Shown here piece by piece: positions 1 through 7,567 of a DNA stretch of 26,017 nucleotides; position 1 is the stretch's first letter; the number at the start of each line of letters is the position of its first letter. The notes under the pieces were generated by a model that saw only the letters and a list, made by a program, of their open reading frames with translations, was not told the DNA's origin and ran no database searches. Both the position numbers and the translations under genes were made by a program. Source of the stretch: JAQTTT01 sp964565435 (lineage in GTDB: Archaea; Nanobdellota; Nanobdellia; Tiddalikarchaeales; Tiddalikarchaeaceae); NCBI GenBank assembly GCA_964565435.1, contig CAZMEY010000005.1, positions 1-26,017 of the forward strand, read 5' to 3'.

Positions 1-194
1 CTTTAAAAACAAGCGAAGATTTTTTAAATAAAGAAAAAGATAAAAAGCTTATCAAGATATTAAATGATGTCCCCTCATTTGTTTGGGAGGATAATAATAA
101 ATTCGGGCCGTTTAAGCCTGAAGAGAGGGTGTTTTTGCCTGAAAAAGTGAGCGAATTGCTTATTAGGCAGAAAATGGCCCAAGAAGTGAAGTGA
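1..194 (+). CDS. gins51: GINS complex subunit, C-terminal fragment (Gins51-like B domain)
   Basis: This is the last 63 residues of a gene that begins before the window; the frame is open from base 3 to the TGA at 192-194. The peptide contains DVPSFVWEDNNKFGPF followed by an LPEKVSELLI stretch. That is the pattern of the small beta-rich B domain of archaeal GINS proteins (DVPxF...GPF...LP..A..LL). GINS joins MCM and Cdc45/RecJ in the replicative helicase. A B domain at the C-terminus is the Gins51 (Gins15) order rather than the Gins23 order. The downstream neighbours fit, because archaeal Gins51 genes are known to sit beside rpl44e, rps27e, aIF2-alpha and nop10. The stop overlaps a possible GTG start of L44e. 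Identification rests on this fragment only. Confidence 0.8.
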   Translation, partial: LKTSEDFLNKEKDKKLIKILNDVPSFVWEDNNKFGPFKPEERVFLPEKVSELLIRQKMAQEVK

Positions 195-199
195 AAAAA

Positions 200-511
200 A
201 TGAAGATACCAAAAAGCGTTAAGCATTATTGCCCAACATGCAAGAAGCATACTTTGCAAAATATTATTCAAAATAAATCAGGAAAGAAAAGAGGAGCAAT
301 GACTCAAGGTGCCAGAAGGCATGAGAGAAGGGGTGGAATAAATGGTTTTGGAGGATTCCCAAGGCCTCAGCCCGAAAAAAGCCCTAGGCATAGGAAAAAG
401 ACTACTAAAAGGATTGATATGAGGCTTGAATGCCCTGAATGCAAGAAAAAATCCACTGTAGTGAATACTTTCAGGATTAAAAAGTTTGAAATAGTGAAAA
501 CAGGTGTATAA
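200..511 (+). CDS. rpl44e: 50S ribosomal protein L44e
   Basis: A zinc-binding large-subunit ribosomal protein of 103 residues, typical for the family. Two CxxC pairs are visible (Cys11/Cys14 in CPTC and Cys78/Cys81 in CPEC). Between them lies the characteristic basic stretch with GGFPRPQPEKSPRHRKKTTK. I chose the ATG at 200 because L44e proteins normally begin MKIPK. An in-frame GTG at 191 would add three residues and overlap the upstream GINS stop as GTGA, so it remains possible. The gene is second in a compact + strand cluster running from GINS to PAC2. An AGGTG at 502-506, near its end, can serve as ribosome binding site for the next gene. Confidence 0.96.
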   Translation: MKIPKSVKHYCPTCKKHTLQNIIQNKSGKKRGAMTQGARRHERRGGINGFGGFPRPQPEKSPRHRKKTTKRIDMRLECPECKKKSTVVNTFRIKKFEIVKTGV

Positions 512-514
512 ATA

Positions 515-691
515 ATGGCTAAAACAAATTCATCAAATTTCATTAAGGTAAAATGCGCTAAATGCAAGAATGAGCAGGTAATTTTCAATAAGCCAAGCAC
601 TCAGGTAAAATGCCTTGTTTGCGGCGAAGAACTGGCCAAAACCAGCGGCGGAAAAGCCAAAATCGGCTCAAAGCCTTTGAATGTCTACTAA
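515..691 (+). CDS. rps27e: 30S ribosomal protein S27e
   Basis: A small-subunit zinc-ribbon protein of 58 residues, the usual size for archaeal S27e. It reads MAKTNSSNFIKVKCAKCKN at the start. Four cysteines form the zinc site: Cys14, Cys17, Cys33 and Cys36, in the motifs CAKC and CLVC. The CLVCGEELAKTSGGKAKI segment is typical of the family's C-terminus. It starts three bases after the L44e stop, with AGGTG eight bases upstream of the ATG, and it ends two bases before the aIF2-alpha start. It is therefore almost certainly cotranscribed and perhaps translationally coupled with both neighbours. Confidence 0.95.
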   Translation: MAKTNSSNFIKVKCAKCKNEQVIFNKPSTQVKCLVCGEELAKTSGGKAKIGSKPLNVY

Positions 692-693
692 TC

Positions 694-1473
694 ATGGTTT
701 ATTACAAAAAAAGCGGCTTTCCATCCTTAAAGGATATAGTATTGTGCAAAGTCAAAAAAATTCTTCCGCACAGCGTTTTTGTAGAGCTTATAGAATATGA
801 AAATAAGGAAGGAATGATTCATATAAGCGAATTATCCAGCAGGTGGACTAAAAATATCAATGAAATAGTCACTCTTAATAGCATAATTGTCTGCAGGGTT
901 GAAAGGATTGATGAATCTAAAGGTTATATTGATTTAAGCAAAAAAAGGGTCACTTCTGGAGAAGAAAAATCCAAAAAAGATGAGATGCAAAAAGAGTTGC
1001 ATGTTGAAAAAACCATTGAACATGCCATTAAAAAAAATGGTTTGGATTTAAAGGGTTTTTATGAACAGCAGGGCTATAAACTGGTTGACGAGTACGGCTC
1101 ATTGAATGATTTTTATGAAGAATATTTGGAGAATCCGAAGATATTGGACTCACTTGATCTTTCTAAAGAGATTATTGAGGCTATTAAGGAGTCTTTTGAA
1201 TCATTGGTTCAAAAAAATAGGGTTACAAAGAAAAACACTATTAAAATCTATGCCAATGGGGAGAATGGATTAAGCAATCTTAAAAACTTTGTTAAGGAGA
1301 TTTTTAAAGTGAAAGATGATGACAGCCAAGCTTCCATAAAATATTTGAACACTCCTGAGTTTTTTGTAACAATCAATAGCAGCTCTTACAAGAAAGCTGA
1401 TTTATTGTTTGAAAAGCTGCAAAATAAGATGAAAGAACTCAGCAAAAAATATGATATTAGCGTGCTGCCATGA
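694..1473 (+). CDS. eif2a: Translation initiation factor aIF2, alpha subunit
   Basis: The alpha subunit of the heterotrimeric factor aIF2 that delivers initiator tRNA to the small ribosomal subunit. The protein has 259 residues. An N-terminal S1-type OB domain spans about residues 11-87, with EGMIHISELSSRW and GYIDLSKKRV as clear signatures. A helical middle region follows (about 95-170), then a C-terminal alpha/beta domain. The SELS serine at residue 48 lines up with the regulatory Ser51 of human eIF2-alpha. The ATG at 694 matches the family start and sits two bases after S27e; the frame is open further upstream to 610, but that part overlaps rps27e and looks unlike the family. The stop overlaps the nop10 start as ATGA (1470-1473). 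Confidence 0.95.
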   Translation: MVYYKKSGFPSLKDIVLCKVKKILPHSVFVELIEYENKEGMIHISELSSRWTKNINEIVTLNSIIVCRVERIDESKGYIDLSKKRVTSGEEKSKKDEMQKELHVEKTIEHAIKKNGLDLKGFYEQQGYKLVDEYGSLNDFYEEYLENPKILDSLDLSKEIIEAIKESFESLVQKNRVTKKNTIKIYANGENGLSNLKNFVKEIFKVKDDDSQASIKYLNTPEFFVTINSSSYKKADLLFEKLQNKMKELSKKYDISVLP

Positions 1474-1619
1474 TAAAGTATTGCCTTAAATGCAATGAAT
1501 ATACTCTTATGGCGGAGTGCCCTAAATGCAAAGCGGGAACTGTTGCCAAAAAGCCTGCAAAGTTCAGCCCTTTAAAGGATTATTCTGCCCAAAGGCTAAA
1601 AACCAGGGGATATCTATGA
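1470..1619 (+). CDS. nop10: Ribosome biogenesis protein Nop10
   Basis: A 49-residue zinc-ribbon protein of the H/ACA ribonucleoprotein, which guides pseudouridylation of rRNA together with Cbf5, Gar1 and L7Ae. It begins MIKYCLKCNEYTLMAECPKC, giving zinc ligands Cys5, Cys8, Cys17 and Cys20. The KFSPLKDYSAQRLK stretch corresponds to the family's conserved FSPEDPYxxYRR region. The gene overlaps the aIF2-alpha stop by four bases (ATGA, 1470-1473) and its own stop overlaps the next start in the same way (ATGA, 1616-1619), so translation of the three genes is probably coupled. The position after aIF2-alpha is the common archaeal arrangement. Confidence 0.94.
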   Translation: MIKYCLKCNEYTLMAECPKCKAGTVAKKPAKFSPLKDYSAQRLKTRGYL

Positions 1620-2377
1620 CTGATTGCAATGTTATATGGATTAAAAGGCAAAGCATTAAGGATGCAACTATTATTCTTGGAATACCCGGCATTGGCAATG
1701 TATCCAATTTATCAACTGATTATCTTATTAAAAAAACAGGCGCTGAATTGGTTTGCAGGATTGAATCAGATTATTTGCCAAATGTTGCGGCAATCACCAC
1801 TGAATCATTATTAATATTGCCTTGCTATGAAGTTTATTGTAAATCTTTGGGCAAGAAAAAAATAGCATTCATTAAAACAAATTATGCCATTAATAATGAG
1901 TATTATAATTATAAACTGGCTGAATTCATTGCTTCTTTTTTGAAAAAGCAAAAAATTGGGCAGGTTTTCACCATTGCTGGCATTGCTTACAAGGATATGC
2001 CTAAAGAGTTAAAGCTTCACTGCGCTGTCAATAATGCAAAGATGAAGAGAAAAATGCTTAATTCAGGGCTTATCTTTGACGGAAACAAGAGTGTCAATTT
2101 GATTATAGGCTCTGCAGGGCTATTATTAACCTCTTGCGCAAAGGAAGGCATATTAGGGGCATGCATTTTGGCGTCAACCTTTGCCCACCCGCAGCATATG
2201 GGTTTTAAGGAGAGCAGGGAGGTTATAAATTTCTTGAATAATTATTTGAAGCTTAAACTAGACATCTCTGATTTGGATAAAGAGATTAAAAAGATAAATA
2301 CCCAATTAAAAAGGATTGAAAATCAAACAAAGGCTGAAGAAGACCCTAGCAATAGGATTAATAGGTATATTGGCTGA
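1616..2377 (+). CDS. PAC2-domain protein (proteasome assembly chaperone family)
   Basis: A 253-residue member of the PAC2 family, related to eukaryotic proteasome assembly chaperones PAC1/PAC2 and archaeal PbaA/PbaB. The signature is an early GIPGIGNVSNLSTDYLI segment (about residues 22-38). The middle carries the alternating strand/helix pattern of the domain, including VFTIAGIA and a glycine-rich NLIIGSAGLLL. The C-terminal ~40 residues look like a charged helix. In archaea such proteins often lie next to nop10 and aIF2-alpha, as here. I chose ATG 1616 because it overlaps the nop10 stop, has GGGG at about 1605-1610 as a plausible ribosome binding site, and leaves the PAC2 motif near the N-terminus. 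Whether it acts on the proteasome in this organism is inference. Confidence 0.88.
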   Translation: MTDCNVIWIKRQSIKDATIILGIPGIGNVSNLSTDYLIKKTGAELVCRIESDYLPNVAAITTESLLILPCYEVYCKSLGKKKIAFIKTNYAINNEYYNYKLAEFIASFLKKQKIGQVFTIAGIAYKDMPKELKLHCAVNNAKMKRKMLNSGLIFDGNKSVNLIIGSAGLLLTSCAKEGILGACILASTFAHPQHMGFKESREVINFLNNYLKLKLDISDLDKEIKKINTQLKRIENQTKAEEDPSNRINRYIG

Positions 2378-2380
2378 TAA

Positions 2381-3460
2381 TTAGCCTGTTCCATAGATTA
2401 CTGCGCCGAAATTGTCTCCTCCAAAATCCTGGGAGTATGAGTAATCAATTCTTCCTATCAAGTTAAGCTCAGTGTCTGATGCAACTGTCGGTGCTCCGAA
2501 TCTCAAAACATTTATTTTAGTGAATCCCTTGGTCATCCATAAGAACTCTTTTTGCTTGGTAGTCATGTCAACTAGGTTATTTAATTGGGTATTACTTTGC
2601 ACTTTTAACTTGTCAGTCAAGTCGCAGATGCTTGTAAAATCATAATCTTCGCTATATTCTTCAATGTTTTTGAATTCAATGTAATAATAATCATAATCCG
2701 AAAGCATTGCTGGATCAAAGTTTAATTTTGAGGCATCGCTTGAGCTTGCCTTAATCCAAGGAGAGTTTTCATCCAATGCGTTGTAAAATGTCAATTGCTT
2801 TGGAATCCCTAAAACTATTGATTTGATATAATTATCAAGGTAATATGAATTATTGTAATAATCAACCACTCCAGTGAATTGATTGTATAACACCATGTTG
2901 ACTGTAAAATTTTTTATTCCATTGGCCAGTGTTGGAACTGATTCGTAGCTTGTGTCAAAATACAATTGTATTGGGCTTTTTGAGGATTCAGAATAGGTTG
3001 GCATATAATCCCTGTTTCCCGGCTGCCTTAATAATAATGTTTTTAGGGCGGTTGAATAGGTTTCATAAAAAATCCTCACTTTCATGTCATTTAAGATTAA
3101 TACCTCTCCAACACCTAATCTTGGAGCAGTCAATTCCCATTCAAATTTGTCAGTCCTGTTAGGTTCTATTGAATCAATATGGTCATATTCACTTGAAGGA
3201 CTTAAATCATCTGCATTGATTAATATTGCTCTAATATCTTTGAAAATTACTTCTGCATAGTTTAGCAGGTTAAGGGTTAATCTTGACATCTCTCCGCTAA
3301 AAACTGTGCTTCTGCTAATCTGCAATCCATCAGTTACCATTATTGTCAAGTTAAGAGCTTCGGCGGATTCCAAATCATTGGCTGATTGCCTGCTTGATGT
3401 GCTGGTTGTGCATCCTGATGCCAATATTAATAATGCCATTAATGCAAAATATTTCTTCAT
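2381..3460 (-). CDS. Predicted lipoprotein, unknown family (359 aa)
   Basis: I do not recognise a known family. The N-terminus is a clear lipoprotein signal: two lysines, a hydrophobic stretch, then LILASGC with Cys17 as the lipidation site. The remainder is predicted to be outside the cell and rich in beta strands, with many Asn, Ser, Tyr and Asp. Two modules can be made out: about residues 35-145, with a pro-Trp core (NRTDKFEWELTAP), and about 165-359, opening with SPIQLYF and ending in a Phe-Gly-Gly segment (IDYSYSQDFGGDNF). Similar modules appear in the next two lipoproteins. It is the last gene of the envelope cluster and its start overlaps the preceding gene by four bases (3457-3460). 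Its end lies three bases from the convergent PAC2 gene. Confidence 0.85.
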   Translation of the reverse strand: MKKYFALMALLILASGCTTSTSSRQSANDLESAEALNLTIMVTDGLQISRSTVFSGEMSRLTLNLLNYAEVIFKDIRAILINADDLSPSSEYDHIDSIEPNRTDKFEWELTAPRLGVGEVLILNDMKVRIFYETYSTALKTLLLRQPGNRDYMPTYSESSKSPIQLYFDTSYESVPTLANGIKNFTVNMVLYNQFTGVVDYYNNSYYLDNYIKSIVLGIPKQLTFYNALDENSPWIKASSSDASKLNFDPAMLSDYDYYYIEFKNIEEYSEDYDFTSICDLTDKLKVQSNTQLNNLVDMTTKQKEFLWMTKGFTKINVLRFGAPTVASDTELNLIGRIDYSYSQDFGGDNFGAVIYGTG

Positions 3461-4350
3461 ATTGATTTTTCCACCTCAATCTTGAAATCACTTGTCGGCC
3501 TAAAGCAGATTGTATAATTTATAGTGTTAAGGAAATGAGTCTCCAGCTCAGATACCAATGGCTTTGAAACCTCTATGATAAAAGTGAATGGCTGCTCAAG
3601 GGTTATTGTTGCGGATTCATCTAATTCGCAGGTGCTTGTTTTGTTGAATAAAGTACAATAATTTTCTGCTCCTAAATTTTTCAGCTTGTTGGCGCCTGAT
3701 GAGGCTTTTAGCTGCAAATACTCATCAGAATATAGTTCAAATATTCCTCTATTTATCAATTGGCTAAGTGTGGAAGTATTGTTTGTCAATCCATTGTAAT
3801 TGTTTGCAAATGAATATTTTGCTGTTGTGTCCAGCCTATTTGAATCTTTTTGCGCATCAATGCCTTTTAATCTTTCAAAGACAATATTCAAAGGCCCTGA
3901 ATCAGAGGTTGAATAGTCAACTTCAGAGGATGAAGGCGCATTGGCTGCTACTAAAAAATGCCCTCTCCTGGTTTGAGAGTAATCAAAGCATATTATTGGC
4001 CTGAAAATATATTCTTTTGGAATTGATGAGGATGATGTCTGCATTTCAACAGTCCATGAGCCTGTTCCTTGGGGCTCAATGCTTGAAGGTCCGTCAATCA
4101 CGAAATTTATTCCTGAAAATATTGGCTCAAACCTTATTTGAATATTATCCAAAGCATTTGAATATTGGTTGATTAATTTCAATGTTATAAGTGATGAATC
4201 CCCTTGCCTTACAGCCAAGGGGTTGATAGTGTGAGAAAAAGACAATGTTCCTGGAGTGGTTGAATTGGTGCTGTCAGTTGTTTGGGTGCATCCGCTTAGA
4301 AGCGCGATTATTGCAAGAATTCCTGCAAATCCTATTTTATTGTTCATCAT
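3457..4350 (-). CDS. Predicted lipoprotein, unknown family (297 aa)
   Basis: No known family recognised. The start has a lipoprotein signal with lipobox LLSGC (Cys21) followed by a Thr/Ser-rich linker. The mature protein is predicted to lie outside the membrane. Its first module (about residues 35-135) has an immunoglobulin-like look: a strand-rich stretch with ITLKLINQYSNALDNIQI, then EPQGTGSWTVEM, where the Pro and Trp match the equivalent place in the 359-residue neighbour. A second module begins near GPLNIVFERLKG. Three cysteines occur in the mature part beyond Cys21 (two near NYCTLFNKTSTCEL, one near the end), which may form disulfides. It lies between two other lipoprotein genes, overlapping the downstream one by four bases. 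Confidence 0.85.
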   Translation of the reverse strand: MMNNKIGFAGILAIIALLSGCTQTTDSTNSTTPGTLSFSHTINPLAVRQGDSSLITLKLINQYSNALDNIQIRFEPIFSGINFVIDGPSSIEPQGTGSWTVEMQTSSSSIPKEYIFRPIICFDYSQTRRGHFLVAANAPSSSEVDYSTSDSGPLNIVFERLKGIDAQKDSNRLDTTAKYSFANNYNGLTNNTSTLSQLINRGIFELYSDEYLQLKASSGANKLKNLGAENYCTLFNKTSTCELDESATITLEQPFTFIIEVSKPLVSELETHFLNTINYTICFRPTSDFKIEVEKSI

Positions 4351-4380
4351 TTTTTATTCATCACCATTTATTATTAAATC

Positions 4381-7300
4381 TTACTGCTTGGCGCAGACTG
4401 AAGCAACACCTTTTATAAAATCAGCATTGGACGGAGCTGTACCTAATCCTAATATACTGTATGCTTGGCTTAAGCTGTCATAGTCTCCTATTATTATTGA
4501 GCCATGCTCATAGCTTAAGCTGCTTGGGTCCTCTCCATGCCCTACANNNNNNNNNNNNNNNNNNNNNNNNNNNNNNNNNNNNNNNNNNNNNNNNNNNNNN
4601 NNNNNNNNNNNNNNNNNNNNNNNNNNNNNNNNNNNNNNNNNNNNNNCTTGTTGAAGTAAGCCTGTCAGAATAAAGCAATACAAATGAAAAGTTATTATGC
4701 TCCCCTAATGGAAGATTTTTATAATAAACTGTTTCTCCTTGGTCATAGCTCATTAGCTTCATGCTTTCAGGTATTATATCCATATATGTTTGGGTAGTGT
4801 AATCATAATCCCTTAATTGGTATCCTATCAAGTCATTGTCTGAAAAGACATTGACAAATCCTTGGGATTGGTCCAAAATATTCAATTCTCCAAGTTCAAT
4901 AAAGGATTTATAATCAAGGAAGTTTTTCAATTTTTCCTCTTTGGCTGCCTGCGAATCAGAGTCAGTGATATCTAAATTATGAATATCCTCTGAATCCCTT
5001 GAAGCATTGCCTAAATAATCATCATTGTAAGGCAAATGGTTTACATAATAAGTTGGAGTGTTTAATTTTACATATAGTTCAGTGTTGTCATATAATTTTT
5101 TAAGGAAAGATTCCCTTGGGCTATAACCTATTTTTATGTTATAATAGGGATAAACGCTAAGTAGGGTTTCAGTTATTTCCAATGTTGAATAATCAAAGTT
5201 AGTGTAATCATACCCCTCTTTAGGGTTTTCTTTAAAGTAAACTATTGAATCCTTGGTTTCATAGTTAGTATTATTGACAGTCAAATATACTCCTGAGCCT
5301 GATTGCGAAAATGAAGTGTCAGCAGTTGATGACATAAAATTTGTTCCAGGAGCTGATGCACCCAAATTCACCTCATTCTTTGTTGAGGGATTAAAAGATA
5401 GTTTTGCATCCCCTAAAATGGTTTTGTAGACAAAATAATATGTTGCGCTTGTGCTTGGAGAATATGCAAAAGAATCATTTTTCAGTGAAAAATAATTATT
5501 TTCTGAATCCAATATTGCCCTAGAATAATCAGTTGTTATTGTTCCTGTCACAAAGTCGCTTTTAAGGACTCTTGGGTTATTTATATCTGAAACATTCAAT
5601 AGTATCATGTCATATAGTTGCATCTTTGAATCCGCAGCTGTTGAGTTTATTTTAATGTAATTTGTTGAGTCCGCTGTGCAATTTACGCTGAAAGTGCCGT
5701 AATATTGCATTATCTCCCCTGAATTTATATTAAGCATGTTGTATGTCAATCCTCCGCTACTAAGAAGGGGCTTTTTGTTTGATTCAAAGAACAATTTGAA
5801 TCCTTGTCCTGAAGTGTGCTTTGCAAAGACCAATAATTGAAGCACTGAGCCGCAATAATCTGTTGCTCCTAAATCAAAGCTTAAAACTTCCTCTGCTGCA
5901 TCACTGGTTAATTCAAGTCCTTTTAATTCATTAATGCTTGCGCCTTCTAATTGGTTTAATTCTTTTTTGTCTGTTTTTGATTCAGTTATATTATAATAGC
6001 ATTGAGAATTTTTGCAATGGCCAGTGCTTACAAAATCAGTGCAATCGGACTCCCTTGAGCAGGATTTTGTGGCAGGCGCCTTATCGCTTTTTAATTCAAT
6101 CAGGTGAAGGAAGTCTTCTCCTTTAAGCTCAAAGACTGTTGAATTAACAGAATAATCCCCTTTTTCCATGCTCAATGTGCTGCCTTCCAATGAATAGCTT
6201 GCTGCTTTGTTAGCAAGATTAAATGACATGTCTCCAAAAAAGCTTGCTTTAATGGTTGATTCTTCTGGGTAATAGAATCTCTCTGAGGGGACAACCCATA
6301 TTGTGTCGCTTCCTCCAAAGCTATACCTGTATTTTGTTTTGACCCTGAAAGAGTATATTTTACTTACTTCAACATCTTCGGTTGTAATCATTGGGAAGTA
6401 AAGTGATACAACTTCACTTTTCAGATTAACTGGATAGACAAATTTTATGATAAGGTTTGGTGAGCTTCTGTTAATATTCAAATCCTTGAAGTTTCTAACA
6501 AGATAATCAATTGTCTCATCATAGGTTATGCATGGCTCGCTTCCAAAATTAGGGTCTTCGCTGTCATAGAATTTTTCAAATGCTTGGTCATAGGTATCAT
6601 AATTGTCAGGGAAGCAGATAAGCTTTTCATTTTCTGTATAATAATCTGTTCCGTCAAAGTTTTTCTTTTCATAATAGGATTTTGCTTCGTTCAAATCAAT
6701 GTATCCTAAATTATTTGGGGATTCTTTGCCGTAGAATGCTCCGACAAAATCAGTGCCTTCTGGATAGCTGAAAAGGAAGAGCATTGGAGTCAAAGGTATT
6801 CCGCTTCTTTTATTGCTTACCTTATAAGTTATTGAGAATTGGGAGTTGGGTCCAGTAACCCTTACAGGTTCTTCAAGCGAGCTTTCAATTCCTACAGCAC
6901 CTACTGATGAAGTGATTGTCCCTTTTTTGTCAAGTATATTTTCCCCTAAGCTTAAAGCTCTTTGGTATTCCTGTTCGCTTATTGCATAAACTGTCTGCAA
7001 AATGCTTGATTTGTAATCATAACTTACTTCATAGTTGATTGTGTGCTCATATGCAACATTGGCAATCTCCTGCCTTGAAGGAGCCATTAGATTCCACAAA
7101 AATTCAACCTCTTCATTTGGATACATTGTGTCAAGCATTTTTATGGCAAAAGGGTTGCCAATATCTGAGATGAATTGGGGCTCAGGAACAAGCCATGACT
7201 CCCTGATTTCGTGAGGCTTCCACATTCCCTGCTCCAATGTGCAGGCAAAGCCAAAAACATTATCAGATGCTTTGTATCCTTCAACTACATAGAAAGGTGA

Positions 7301-7567
7301 TAGGTTTTTCAATTTTACTTGAACATTGTTGGCTTCATCTCCTCCAAGATTATTCCTTAATAGCAAGCTAAAAACAGTGCTTGAATCACTGTAAATGCTC
7401 ATCTCATTAAGCAATCCGGGTGTTCCTAAAACGCATATCTCCTGCTCGGGAGGGCAGGATATTTCAGTATTCAATGGTTCATATTCGGATAAATTGCTAT
7501 TTGTGCAGCCTGATAATAATATTAATGCTAATATTGCAAGTGAAGGTATTAATGATTTATATTGCAT
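4381..7567 (-). CDS. Large predicted lipoprotein, unknown family, interrupted by assembly gap
   Basis: Residues 1-973 are read cleanly from 7567 down to 4647. A lipobox LLSGC (Cys21) follows a hydrophobic signal. The exported part is long and strand-rich, with a Pro-Asn...Trp segment (EEVEFLWNLMAPS) like those in the neighbouring lipoproteins, a KTKYRYSFGGSD stretch, and a Cys-rich patch (SCSRESDCTDF...GHCKNSQC) that may be disulfide-linked. At 4547-4646 there are exactly 100 N. Continuing in the same frame across the gap gives only 12 odd residues. A different frame gives a plausible 54-residue C-terminus ending VCAKQ at 4381. I therefore treat both parts as one gene whose true gap length differs from 100. 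It overlaps the upstream membrane-protein gene by 11 bases. Function unknown. Confidence 0.75.
4547..4646. other. Assembly gap (100 N)
   Basis: Exactly 100 consecutive N, the usual placeholder for a scaffold gap of unknown size. It falls inside the large lipoprotein gene. The reading frames on its two sides disagree at this nominal length, which suggests that the true distance is different. Confidence 0.99.

Noticed and set aside
367..600. Minus-strand open frame across L44e and S27e
   Set aside because: It is antisense to two certain ribosomal protein genes with typical zinc motifs.
610..693. Upstream in-frame extension of aIF2-alpha
   Set aside because: It overlaps the rps27e gene in another frame and the extra residues do not match the aIF2-alpha N-terminus; ATG 694 does.
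4508..4546. Twelve-residue tail of the large lipoprotein read in the same frame across the N gap
   Set aside because: The residues look like a frame shadow; the alternative frame gives a 54-residue protein-like C-terminus. The gap length is a placeholder.
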